From contig CATQJL010000223.1 of the NCBI GenBank assembly GCA_958299035.1, forward strand, positions 83,967,753 through 84,031,752: DNA of 64,000 bases, in the 5' to 3' direction. How positions within the stretch are numbered: the stretch's first letter is position 1; each line of letters starts with the position of its first letter. A program made the translations under genes and the position numbers. Under the pieces are notes generated by a model. The model did not search any database, was not told where the DNA came from, and saw only the letters and a program-made list of their open reading frames with translations. Shown one piece after another: positions 9,965-21,499 of this stretch. This DNA comes from Cylicocyclus nassatus. Taxonomy: Eukaryota > Nematoda > Chromadorea > Rhabditida > Strongylidae.

Positions 9965-10842
9965 TTAGGTTGTAACGAAAGTTACTGGGTTTTTGCACTG
10001 CTATAGTTTCAAGCAAGTTGACCTTTTTTGGAAGCTGCAAACTTTGCTGCAAAGGGTTGTCTACAAGGTATGCGCATTTTATTGGGTCCTCAGCGCTTCA
10101 TTTCGGGCCACAAGCATGCGCAGTAGGGAAAAAGGTCGACTTGAATTTTGGCCTGTTTATACAGAAACTTCTCCGGCACGAAGAGAGCTGCAGAGCTCAT
10201 CCGGCATTATGTAGAACTCTAAGGCTGTTTGTAAACTGTGTCATAATTTTTGAGGACAGCCTGCAGCAAAAATTCTCTCGAAGAATTTTGAAAAATTGGC
10301 CTTTGCACACTGAAAATAACCCTTTTTGAGTAAGTGAGTTTGAAGTATTCCTTTTTTTTCACGGAATGTATCAAATCTTCGATTGCTGCAAATATTGTTG
10401 GGGTAATGTCTTGCACATCTTTGGGCATCGTCGAGGCGTGACGGTCCTCACAAAATCGACGCCGACTGCGAAAACCGGTTAAAGGCAAGTTTGAGAGCTT
10501 GTAATTTTTGTGCGCCTATTGTAAACTCCGAGCACAGCTGCATGAAGTGGACAGCCTGCTTATTCACATTGGCCAACCAGTAAATGGTTTTCTTTGTTCA
10601 TCAGCAAAAAATGGCAGCAAAAAGAAAAATTTTGAAATCTTTGTCGTGGCACAGACCTTCTTTTTTGGTGTATAGATCAAATACGGCAGGATATCGATAA
10701 AAACTGGATTCGCGTCTGGAAAGCTTTAGGCTTTCTCCTACAGAACCATATAAAATATCTGTCGTTAAAATTCGACGAGTGCGAAAAAAATGAGTCTGAA
10801 AACGAAATTTTCAAACTGCTCGGAAACTTTCGTTACAACCAA
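9965..10842. mobile_element. Mariner-like TIR element, non-coding, 878 bp
   Basis: The ends are inverted repeats: TTAGGTTGTAACGAAAGTT on the left matches the complement of AACTTTCGTTACAACCAA on the right, with 16 bp perfect. Both ends are flanked by TA, the Tc1/mariner target site. A TTAGGTTG start is, from memory, common in mariner termini. No transposase motif is readable in any frame, so it is a deleted or decayed non-autonomous copy. Confidence 0.65.
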
Positions 10843-12653
10843 TAGTTTGCTGGCGGGTCTTGCCCAAACTGGTGAAATTGAACCACATCACTGTGAAACC
10901 CAGTGCTAAAAAACACCAGTCTCTCATGGCACCTTTGTACATGACCTCGTGCACGATAGATTCGGAAGGCCTATTCTTCTAGATCTGCATCAAGCTGATG
11001 TGTCCGGAGTTGCTGGTGCCAGCACGTTTCAGCGCCGTGCTAGCGCCGTGTTGGTCCACTCATAGGTTATGGCAAAGCGCTGGCAAGACGCTGATAAGGC
11101 TGACACAAGCAACTCTGGACTCAATTAAAAGTCGGAAGATGCATCGCATATGGGCTAGATTACCCTTTACCCTAGTCTATAAAAATGGAAGTTTCTTTCA
11201 AATGGTTAAATATCAGCGGATAATCACAATTAAAAGCTTCCACTTCTTTTTATAAGCTTCGTCACTCTCTCTCGGTGTAGTATAAGCAAGACCAAACCTA
11301 TCCAACTATAGGTTTCTAGACGGTTGTTGCTATAAAAATAACTCACTAACCAGGGAAGGGTCCTTAGTCGTAGTAAGTGGCCTTTCCTACTGAGACGCAA
11401 ACATTCTTTGAGGGTATTGGACACTGAGCTCAGATCTGATTCCCTTATTTGGGGAGAGCCTCGAGGAGGAGTTACGATTTATGAGTCAAAAATGTGAACG
11501 CCTGATCAGAGAGAATCAATCGTAACAGGCTGTTTGTGGCTTGCTGAGCTGTAGACCGGGATAGATATCTTTATTCGACTAACGTTTCGGCTATATCTTC
11601 TTCTTCAGAGTCAGAAATTGTTGAATGCATAAGTAACCTATTCTATCAAAAACCGCCTCAAGACTCAGAAAGACGCCCAATGCGTTAGTAAAACAAGTAT
11701 TCATAAGTATGCAAGATTAAATCAGGTTTACCTAGAAAGATGCCGACAAAGTGGTGTTGCAGACCAGTGTAATAGTAACTAAGCATAAGCTCTAACTTCC
11801 TTGTGTATTTAGTGCCTGGCCTCAAGTTGACCTTAAAGGCCGCAAAGGCTCTGATACGGCACCAACTCATTAGTGATATCAGACCCCTTCTCGGGAGGCG
11901 TCCCCCTCCCGAGAAGGTGTCGCGAAGTTTTTGAAAGTTACTTCTATGGGTAATAAAAATGTGCAAGTGACTTGTTTTTACTTGTAAATAATTAAAATAA
12001 TTTTTAAAAAAGTTTAAAATTGCAATCAAGTCCTGTAGAAAATTTTTGGGGGCTTTAGGGGTCATGGACCCCGAAAATATTTTTTGAGAAGCACGTCAAA
12101 AAAATTTTTGTGCTTGGCTGACGCCACGCACCCTTATTTGAAAAACATTTTTGCTGCCCCCCCCCCCCCCACGCGGACGGAAATCCTGGGACCGCCGCTG
12201 CCATGCTCTCATCTTCGATACAAATTTGGATTTTTGGCGGCAATCCAAAACGCCTCCAAGGTCTTGCGTGCAAGGACTTCGGATCAGGGCCCAGCAAGAG
12301 GCTGCATTTGAGAATTTCTGAAACGAAGTCCATTTTGATATCGCAGAAAATTACGAAACACCTTTTGTGAGTTTGTAAGAGTACGCTCAATAATTTTCAG
12401 CAAACGGTAAATGGATAAAATGAAGTAAAGTCAAGGGATTTCAAGGATAATACAGCGAAAAGCGAAAAAAGGGGCAATTTTTATATGATCAAGGGCTGTA
12501 GCAAAGTAGAGGGTTAGGAACTTGGGTTAAGGTGAGTACTCATAGGTAGAGCTTGACCTAAAGAACAGAATTATGCAGAAAAGTTCGAGAAATTATGTGA
12601 AGAAGGAGGAAAATTATGACTTTGTTTGGTCCCGCGCAACCTCAGGGTGCTCC
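10843..12653. other. Unassigned sequence before the LTR element
   Basis: No convincing gene. It contains a 14-C run at 12157-12170 and frames of 60-126 codons without domains. A short retroelement C-terminus relic is listed separately at 11571. Confidence 0.35.
11571..11630 (-). pseudogene. Possible C-terminal relic of a Penelope-like ORF
   Basis: A 19-codon minus-strand tail containing SEEEDIAETLVE and then a stop resembles the acidic end of GIY-YIG-type Penelope-like ORFs that I recall from strongylid nematodes (EEDIAETL-like). No upstream homologous frame is visible. The match is short and from memory, so confidence is low. Confidence 0.25.
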
Positions 12654-12870
12654 TGTCGGGACGCAGCTAAGCTCCGCCTGCTGCTCTCCCGTGAGCTGGC
12701 CGAGAAGGTCAGATAGAAGCCAGTGACCCCCTACGACCGCGCACCGTAAGGCTGCCTTGTCAGTCTTCCCCCTTCCCCTTTCTTGTAATATATGTAGATA
12801 ATAAATATATATAATACCAACCTGTACCGCTACACATCAAGCTAGGGCCCGTACACCCCTAGACTTGACA
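12654..12870 (+). repeat. 5' LTR, 217 bp
   Basis: Base-for-base identical to 19494-19710 by eye. Begins TGTCGGGACGCAGC and ends CTAGACTTGACA. AATAAA at 12800-12805 can serve as the polyadenylation signal in the R region. Confidence 0.9.
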
Positions 12871-12885
12871 TGGAGGTCCCAGGGA
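12871..12885 (+). promoter_or_regulatory. Primer binding site of the LARD-like element
   Basis: TGGAGGTCCCAGGGA starts directly after the LTR. TGG would pair with the CCA end of a tRNA. The same 15 nt sit after the 5' LTR of the gypsy element (62066-62080, minus strand). I could not assign the tRNA; the implied 3' end has a T before CCA. Confidence 0.8.
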
Positions 12886-13219
12886 AGATTTCTTAATCTT
12901 TAGAATTCTAGAATAATTTTTTCTCTCTTCTCACTTTTGATATGGGTTTCAAAAAAAATTTACCCCCCCCCTCCCACTTCTACAATTCGATCGATCGCTA
13001 TGGACGTCACCAACGAACAATTGTGTGTGAGTGTTTTTTTTATGTTGCACAAATATATTAGCTGTGTGAGTGAAATATCTAATCTCCGTGTGAGTCAAAT
13101 ATTTAACCTTTTCAGAAAGAAAAAAAATTATTAAATAAAATAAAATAAAAATTATTTATACAGTCCTGCGAACAGTCCCATTTTGTCAATTTCTTTCTTT
13201 CGTAAAGCGCTCGCATTTT

Positions 13220-13355
13220 CCGTGATCCGTGATTCCGTGAATCCGTGAATTTAAAAAAGCGCATTTAGCAGCCGTGATCCGTGATGCCGTGATCCGTGAT
13301 CCGTGAATCCGTGATCCGTGATCCGTGAATCCGTGAAACCGTGATTCCGTGAATT
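13220..13355 (+). repeat. CCGTGATCCGTGA short tandem repeat
   Basis: About fifteen units of 7-8 nt, CCGTGAT/CCGTGAAT with small changes, interrupted by one spacer near 13250-13275. It lies about 350 nt inside the 5' LTR. The gypsy element has one such motif at the matching place (61641-61660, about 420 nt inside its 5' LTR), so the array may be an amplified element signal. Confidence 0.75.
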
Positions 13356-14179
13356 TTTTGTTAACTTTCTTATTTTTTAATATAATTAGACAATGGACTT
13401 GTTCGCAATCGCTAGCTTAAAAAACTGCAGTATTAGACCCAGAAAGATAAATCTGCTGGCCCACTGCAGATAACTTCTGCTGGGAAGTGTCGACCAATCG
13501 TAATGCTTCGACCTCTCAGGAAATATAGCAAAACCCAGTGCTACTGTCCGCGCGCGGTGACCCCCTTTGGCTAAAAAGCAACGCGGCGGCCCTCGTAAGC
13601 TGTAAGCATGTGACTCGCGACAAAAAATTTTTCGTGACAAATTAATATTTTTTGAGCGCTATGACCTTACAGCCACGACTAGTGCAAATGCTCGCGTCTG
13701 TTGTGTCGCGATAAACCTTGGAACAGGATTAATAATTGCGTAATCTAACCTCTTACGATTATGATATACGGCCATCAACAACAGTTGCACGATATGACCC
13801 CTTAGCGTCTGCTCTTATGCAACTTATACGGCCAACAATAACAGTCGTGCCCGATAAGCCGCTGCCGTACGTCTTACGCAACTTATATTATCGTAACATC
13901 TACTTTCCGCTGTCGAATAACAGAACATGCAAAGTTCATACTTTTTCAAACATTTAGGGATAATAATAGGTACCGTTTAGCAAGAATGGTACACGCCTGA
14001 ACGCCAAAAAAAAATCGACAGCTTCAGTAATGTTCCGCGCCTCACAGATAACAATAGTACTCAAATCATTCTTAGTGCAGGATCGTACTTTTGAAGATTT
14101 ACCGCGTTTTGCTACAATTTCCCATCCATTGAACAAACTTCGCATAAACAATGCAGCTTTTTTTTGGAGCAAGGAGTAA
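13356..14179. other. LARD-like element interior, no coding
   Basis: Interior of the LTR element. Only frames of 72-84 codons without domains. Confidence 0.4.
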
Positions 14180-14520
14180 GAAATAGCATTCCAAGCATTA
14201 AAACATGCCCTAGTGGATGCGCTTGTTTTAGTGCTTCCTATTCTAGGAAAACCCTATATCATCCACACCGATGCATCAACCATCGGTCTCGGCGCGTGCC
14301 TCTTACAAGTCAATCCGGAGACTAGTAGTGAACATTTGATCGCACAATACAGCCGCCGTCTAACAAGACACGAGAGGAACTGCACAGCTAACGTTAGATT
14401 TGCTATACGTTGCTTTTGCAATAGTTCCGTGTTGATAACTGACCATACACCGCAAAAAAAAAAATCACCCATGCGTAGGTCAGATCTCGTGTGTCGCCGT
14501 GCTAAACAAAAGCAAAAAAT
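14180..14520 (+). pseudogene. Broken gypsy pol fragment (RNase H region)
   Basis: The plus-strand frame at 14213-14536 contains GKPYIIHTDASTIGLGACLL, closely matching residues 487-506 of the intact gypsy polyprotein at 56687-59971. After about 75 residues the match is lost through small deletions and an A-run, then resumes out of frame around the LMHRSDLVGR-like segment near 14473. The first RNase H aspartate is kept. The later acidic positions lie in disrupted sequence. It is in the same orientation as the surrounding LTR element, so it is a remnant of that element's own pol. Confidence 0.75.
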
Positions 14521-17500
14521 TATTTGTCTCTTTTAAGTTAATCATGTCGGTTCTTATAGCCTCTACTATGAGGAACAGTCGGCGTGCCTCAAAAGTCTGA
14601 TGACAATTATGCTGCTGTTTAAGGCGAAAAAAAAAATACAGTAGTATGTCCACCGAATCTGAAGTAGTGAAACAAACGCGCTTCCGTATTGCACTCAAGA
14701 AATTTGTTTTAAAACACGAAAATATAATGAGAATCTTTACCAACTGCTGAGCATAGCATATAGCTGTTGAAAAAAACGATTTTTGAAAAAAAAGGAACAA
14801 TTACCACTTTGCATTTATTGGCCCCAAATCCAAGATTTCTGTGCAAATCAAGTCGATATTCGCAAGATGCGTAACTTCTAGACCCAACTTATAACTCACA
14901 TTTTTTGACAAAGCTAATTTTTGGAAAAAAATAGGCAAAATTGCTTTGACTGTATTTTTCAGTATGTCGTCCGAACGTCTTTTGAGCAGTGTTTTAAAAA
15001 AATTTATATTGCAAAGGAAAAAAAATCCGTAACTAATTTTTGGTTGTCTGACACTATAATTTTGCTGAAGAAAAAGCTATATTTTGGTAATCCTTAAAAA
15101 TATATTCAACTACAAAGATCATTTGAGGTGAACAATGTCGGTTATTGAGACAATCGCAGCATTATCATATTCGCTATATATAATCTTTTCAAAACTTTGG
15201 AAATAAAATTACGATACAGCTAATTTCACCTTAAAATCCTGAAATTTAGGTTTTATTCCACAAGTGAGGAAGAAAAAAATTCTTTGACTATTCAACCTTC
15301 AGGAAGTAATTCTTTCAACGTTTTGTAAGTGTTGATTCATCCATGTGGCTTGCTCCTACTAGGTCTCGGAAAACCTTCGAAACCTTCTTTCAGTAAATAC
15401 TCTTCGATAGGTATACCGTAGACAGGCTGTTGCAGTTTTTTTTTGAATTCTTTTACGAGTAATGAAAAAAAACCGAGATATCCTTCATTTAAAATTCAAA
15501 ATATATCTCATGAAGGCTATATTTGTGGAGCCAAGCATCTGAAATACGCAACTATACAACTCTGCTCGCATAATTCAGCTCAGGACTACCACTTTCACTC
15601 AGTTTTTGGAAATTCAAGAAACTCAAATTTTGCACGACTAACGAAATTTCATCAATTGACCGATTCTGGTTTTTCCCTCACGAAGTTTTCATAATGCAGT
15701 GCCAATGTCTAACAAAACATTTTCCACCTCAATCACCTTACAAAAAGAAAAGAGAGGAGCACCAGAATTTTGCTTTAGCACGCATAGTTGCGTACTATGT
15801 CCAAAACAAAAAAAAGCTCAATTTCGCGAATCTTGTTAGTCTCAGTTAAGTTAATCTTACCACTTCAGAAAATCTCCTCATTATTCATACATATTTTCGG
15901 AAACGTGTGCTTTCTTCTTTATCTAGATTTGAGGAAAAGTTTCATTTGGTTATCATACTTGTATTAAACATGGAATTGAGATTCAGAGAAAATTCTCGCT
16001 GACAATGAAATAGATTTTTCTGCTTGAGTTGAAAACTCTTCAGAGCTTCTGGAAACAATTGGACCTCTCATCCATAATTTCCAATGGTCCTATTGCTAGG
16101 AATTTCTTCTCATTATTGAGCAGAATCTTGTCCGTATCAGAGCTTGCTTATGTCAAATGAATTTTTTGCTATAAGAAAAACACCACTTGAACTAAATCAA
16201 ACCGCTTTCCACATTTGAGATACTCTAACAAAATGCGTCTTAGTATTAATTTTACACTGTTCAAACGTATTTGAAATTTCTTCTGAAAAAAAAAACCGTC
16301 AGCATATTACAGAATTTTACCTCAGAAGCCCAAAATAAAAAAAAATCTACAGAAGCGCTTATTCGGCCTTTATTATGATTATACATCCACTTTCGAAATA
16401 ACATAGCAAGCATCCGCTCAGCTCTCAGTTCAATAGACCTATGGAAACATCAAATCAAGTTGCATTTCAAAAAAAAAAAAAGATTTTCTTCTTTTTCCAT
16501 AATTTTTTTTCAAATTTTTTACCAATTACAGAAATGATCTTGATCGAAAAAACCGCGCCCGTTGTGTATCAAATATCACATGCTTTTTTGAAAGTGCGAA
16601 TCTTAAATCTCAACTTGAAATCAAAATTTTTTCTAGGGGCTACAAGTCAAATTTTTCCCAATAGGGTCTATTCATGCGTCAAAGCATCCTTGAAGTCAAT
16701 TTGTTTGCCAGCGCTTTTATAATTCTAAAAATACATTTTTATGAGATGAAAGGCTTTATTTTTTTCAAAAGGATAATACACTGAATTCAGTTTTTTACAT
16801 TTCCCAAGCATCACAAAACACTTTTTTTGAAGAATGATTTGACAATTGAAACCATTGCTAAATAATATCTGTTCTCTCTGAAAAAAAAATCACAGTTCAT
16901 TTCACTTGATACAAAATCAAAATTTTTTCTATTGAAAGGAAGAACTAACAGTTCTGTAGATTCAAAGCTTCCATAACGCAATCAGTCTCATGATCGAGCT
17001 AAATTCGCGAATGAGAAGAACCAATTTTGAATGCAAAATGGCATATTTTTTCTGCAAGTCAAAGTTTAGTTGATTTAATGAAAAAGTCTTGCTAGAAAAA
17101 AACGACATGTATCAGAGTAACTTGTTTTCAAAGCTTTCACCATCAAATTTTCAATCAAACTCTATTCCACATACCGAACAACGCTGCCTTCCTGTACGAT
17201 ATGATAGATTCGCAATTTCCCTTTACAAATTAAAACACTAATTGAGCTTTTCGCCAAACTAGAGCCAGCAAAATGGGAAAAAAATGAAATCGCTAATGAA
17301 ACTTTCGCATCCGCTGAATTTACTGACAGAAATCAAAGCTCGGCCAAGCTTTACTTCTAAACGTCTAAATTCTACAGGAAGCTTACAAGTTTTTGTTAGA
17401 ACAGATAAACAAAAGTGCACAACCTAAAATATCTAAAATTTCAAGTTCTTCTCGCACACCGAGGCAATACAAAAAAAGAGATATTCAGACGTGAATATTC

Positions 17501-19263
17501 TTCTTTTTCGAAATTTTCAAATTTTCTCAATTTAAGAGTTGAGATAAATTTTCCTCAGTGTGATTGAAGTTTGTCCTCAATAACTTTTCCGTACATCATG
17601 AGATACACGTTCAGATGTTAGATGAGACCTCTTTGTGTTCTCTGAGGTTTTACCAAAATATGCGCAAAACATTCAGATTCAAAAAACAGTGGACACACTA
17701 TTGGTAAGAACATTGGAATATAGCAGTTACTCCAGTTTTGTGCAATAGCACAAACCAAGTCTGCATTACGTTGTTAAACGTAGCAATCAGAACTACAATT
17801 AAAAATATTTTCAGAGAATATTACTTGTAGCTGAATGGAGATTGTTTTCAGAGAACAATTCTCTTTTAACCGAAACGCTTCACAGAAGAAATAACTTGCT
17901 GTTTGCCAAAAAAAAATCCTCAGCGCTTCTGAACATGTTGAGATATCCAGATTGATATTCTGATCGGAAGCAATGACCGCATTTTTTTGAAAGGTGATCA
18001 GCCGAAGTTAACCATAAGCAACGCAAGGCATAGTTTTTTGTCACACTGAAATGCGTTCTTGGGAATGAAAAAGAAACTATTTAGAACATTCCACGTCACC
18101 CAGTTCTTATTTTTCCCTAGAAAAGTATGGTAATGATTCCTTTACAGATTTCAGCAGAATTCAGGAACAATCACACCATAAAATTTTCTATATTGGATCT
18201 GGACGTTGAAGAAACATAAATAGTTTTTTTAGATTGCAAATTAGTCGTGAATTACCACACATGATGTTAGGATCATTTCCTCTGAAGTTTTTACACTTAT
18301 AACTCAAAAGCTACATATCGTAGTTTTTGCAGTGGAAACGTTCTGTTCGTATGATTTACTATGCCAAAATGTACTGTTAATACTTTTGTATAACTTGGTT
18401 TGCATTTTCATGTTGTCTATGTCGAAAATGGGCTAATGCTTCCAAAAACGCACTATTTCAAAAAAAATTTAAAAAAAAGGAAACATCAGAACATGAACGA
18501 CACATGTTTGTTTTGTTCACGAATGTAGTCTTGAATTTGGTCGCAAGACTGCAAGACAATTTTATGCAACTCAGTTTGGAAAAAATCCGACTATCAGAGT
18601 TTTATTTTTTCTGCTGTCGGGATATTTCTCAACGTGAGTTTGTTTACACCTATTTTGCCGCACCGCTGCGATTATCTATAAGCACAAATTTCTTTGAAAC
18701 GGCAGTTCAAAGAATGGAAAAAATATTTTGTTCTAGGCAGCGAAAAAAAAATTTCCCTTTTCTCTAACACTCAAAATTTGCCACTATGTTGAATTAAACA
18801 CAGTTTGTTGTGCTCAATTCTGCATGTAAATCTTCTTCTCCGTTTTCTAATCGATCGCATTATTTATATGCTGTATAACTATATGTCACTCGGTTCATAT
18901 TATACAATGCCTTATTTTATTATACTTGCTAAAATATCACATATTGCTTAACTACTTCATGTAAAATATAAATTCAGAATCACTAATGTCATCCAATATC
19001 GCCCAATACTTTTGGTTTCTATATAATTTCTGCTCACCACGCTGTTTTTTTATTAACATGTTCTCAACAAGTTCCCTTCCAACCCACAACTTCCTCGTAT
19101 CAACATTCAAATACCGGTCACATTATACTCCTAAAATCTCCACGCCAACTAATCCCCTTTGTCGATTTCCGAGAATATAACACGCCTATTCACTTCCTAC
19201 AACTACATGTTACTGCCTCTTCCAAGCAGTCCCCTACGTCACATCGTTCATTCCGTATATCTC
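14521..19263. other. LARD-like element interior, AT-rich and non-coding
   Basis: Nearly 5 kb of AT-rich DNA full of A and T runs. The longest frames are 83-106 codons with no domains. No hairpin arrays or RNA genes that I can support. It appears to be filler of a non-autonomous element. Confidence 0.5.
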
Positions 19264-19493
19264 TCCGCTTGAGGACAAGCTCACTCTATACCCCTAGGAT
19301 GAGGTGAAGGTCGTGTTTGGTTATCCAGTCCGCCTAAGCCAACTCCTCTACTCAATCAAGCAGAAGATAATGGTACCAAATCGAAGTTCCTTATGGTCTC
19401 GCCGTAACACGTGTACTCTTTACACACGTAACTCGGAAGACATTCAATAACAGCCGAACAAGCTCGAGGACGAGCTTTCTGAAGGAATGGAGA
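19264..19493 (+). promoter_or_regulatory. 3' signal region: two hairpins and polypurine tract
   Basis: AAGCTCG-AGGA-CGAGCTT at 19460-19477 is a perfect hairpin, followed by GAAGGAATGGAGA at 19481-19493, the polypurine tract touching the 3' LTR. A related hairpin, CGCTTGAGGACAAGC, lies at 19266-19280, followed by a GAAGGTCGTG motif. The gypsy element carries counterparts of all of these next to its 3' LTR (55934-55967 and 56071-56090, minus strand). Confidence 0.75.
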
Positions 19494-19710
19494 TGTCGGG
19501 ACGCAGCTAAGCTCCGCCTGCTGCTCTCCCGTGAGCTGGCCGAGAAGGTCAGATAGAAGCCAGTGACCCCCTACGACCGCGCACCGTAAGGCTGCCTTGT
19601 CAGTCTTCCCCCTTCCCCTTTCTTGTAATATATGTAGATAATAAATATATATAATACCAACCTGTACCGCTACACATCAAGCTAGGGCCCGTACACCCCT
19701 AGACTTGACA
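19494..19710 (+). repeat. 3' LTR, 217 bp
   Basis: Identical to the 5' LTR at 12654-12870. The duplicated target CTCC follows at 19711-19714. Confidence 0.9.
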
Positions 19711-20026
19711 CTCCCAGGTTGCGCGGGAGCAACCTAAAATGGAAAAACTTTTACAACTCCTCTCATTCACATAACTTTTTCATAATTTTTCGTACTTCTC
19801 TTTTGGTCATCGTCGCGGAGGCACTTATCAACTTTGGTGGCTCAGTATTGCTTACGCGTTGTAAACAAACCAATTGTTTATTTTTGTGTATAAAAAACGT
19901 GTTTTAACAAGCTGAATTCGTGTGCACACAAGTTTATGCATTAAACGTGTTTCTAACGTGTTAATGTATGTACCTGTTGATGAAATGACATAAGCGCTAC
20001 GGATTTGACCTTACCCAGAATTAGAG
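19711..20026. other. No recognised feature
   Basis: Right flank of the LTR element. Sequence just before the 5' LTR (CGCGCAACCT) and just after the 3' LTR (AGGTTGCGCGGGA) are inverted to each other, so the target site was itself near-palindromic. Confidence 0.4.
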
Positions 20027-20570
20027 TCAATATTCAAAATTTCGGGAATTCCCTTGGAGACTATACGAGTTCCCTCTTGCTTTGTCCTCCGAAAACGACA
20101 TCCAGGGTGTGAAAGCGCCACCTTTGCTGAGCCCTGCTTCGGATGCGTACGCAAAGGTTATGACTTCTACGCGTATGTCTGCTCCGTCATGGAAGTGTCT
20201 GCGATGCTTGCCTAATGGAGTTGCAGAGTTCAATTTTTTGAACCTGTTGGGTGTTCCTTGGTGCGTATGCATAGAGGGCGCCCTGTCTCGCCAATTTACT
20301 TGCCTCCGCATGTCTCGCAAGTGATGAGGTACACTGCTCCCGCCACGCGCAATCGCCTTCTTTGCCTTCAGGGCATATTACGCATTCCGGAGTCATGCAA
20401 AGCTGCCATATGCCCACTTGCGTACTAGCTGACGTTTGAGGGGGTATATCAACCACCCTTACCCAGTCCTGTAGGTCCGCTTGCTGTACTAACCTCCTGA
20501 CCGTGTTGATCAATTCTTCCGAGATATATGGTGAGCAGAAAGGGATCTTTGCATCGGTTTCTGTAACCAC
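20027..20570 (-). pseudogene. Penelope-like retroelement fragment (region before and into GIY-YIG)
   Basis: Minus strand. The first part reads IPFCSPYISEELINTVRRLV and then CMTPECVICPEGKEGDC, which I recognise as the linker and C-x4-C-x2-C pattern ahead of the GIY-YIG nuclease of Penelope-like elements in parasitic nematodes. Near 20250 the match moves to another frame (TPLGKHRRHFHDGADIRVEV), marking a frameshift. The YIGETG core is not preserved. No reverse transcriptase remains, so it is a 5'-truncated dead copy. The family call rests on remembered sequences. Confidence 0.6.
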
Positions 20571-21499
20571 ACTGTCCCGAAATTAGCGATAAGGCGTAAC
20601 AGCCTTTCCAACTAGCAGATGGGATAATGGCGGGCACATGAGTAGCAATCAGAAGATTTTCTCTCTATAGAGAAGTTTAACAGTCACTCGTGCTTCCTTT
20701 CAGTTTACGGCCTTCTATTAGCGACTTTCCTTAGATTAAATTTCAAAAGCACCCATAACCAGGATCAAGCATGGGGCGTGGCGCGCCACACCCGGGGGTC
20801 GTATTGCGGAGTCAGGGTGGGGGAGGGGGTCGTAATCGAGGTGTTATTGATGTTAACGATAACATGTTATTCGTTAGAAATGCCCATAATGCAGAAAACA
20901 AGCACACTGAGGTACTTATCTACCATCGTATGCATACAATAAGCATAATAAGGAAGCTTTAGAAACATAACAGCATCAATTTCATAATCAACATGCCAAG
21001 TGACCCCTTGGACAGATAAGGTTTCAGAGATTGGGCCACAGTGAGATAGTGATTTCCGAACATGTTAACTGCGTTTCAGAGTTGAGTTGGCTACTACTTC
21101 TTTGTTCACATTGGGGGAATCCCACTCCATAGCCGCGAAATTATAGAATTACGAACAAGCTAAAATTGCGTTTGTCCCAAAATTCGCTTTCGAATCTCAG
21201 ACTAGAGAAGTCCCATCAAGCTCAAACCACTCTGTAGAGTTCAAAGTTTAGGCTATCGAATACATATACTTGCTGTCTTCGCTCGCGATCCACATGGTAG
21301 CGCAAACTTAGCGTGCTACCGTAATCCAATATCTTTAGGGCACGTAAAACGACTATATCTCGCTCTAAGAAAACGATTTTGAACGAAATTCTTGCTTTGT
21401 AGAGAATAGGTAATAGTGGCAATGTTATAAAAAGTACAAATACTTGATGCTTTGAAGGCAAGTTATTTGAGCCTGATTCATTTTCTTTAATCTTGTGTT
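20571..21499. other. No recognised feature
   Basis: Short frames only. Around 20800-20830 there is a G-rich stretch. No gene, RNA or clear repeat. Confidence 0.4.

Larger units (their letters stand above)
12654..19710 (+). mobile_element. Non-autonomous large LTR retrotransposon (LARD-like), 7.06 kb
   Basis: Two 217-bp LTRs (12654-12870 and 19494-19710) read as identical. They start TGTCGGGA and end TTGACA. The flanking CTCC is duplicated on both sides (12650-12653 and 19711-19714). A primer binding site follows the 5' LTR, and a polypurine tract precedes the 3' LTR. The interior is AT-rich with homopolymer A/T runs and no long ORF. Only a damaged RNase H fragment remains at about 14180-14520. 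Identical LTRs mean recent movement, yet the coding sequence is long gone, so enzymes must have come from elsewhere. The gypsy element at 55635 shares its priming signals and is the obvious candidate helper family. Confidence 0.85.

Noticed and set aside
13220..13355. CCGTGA repeats as a CRISPR array
   Set aside because: Units are 7-8 nt with no spacers, inside a eukaryotic LTR element.
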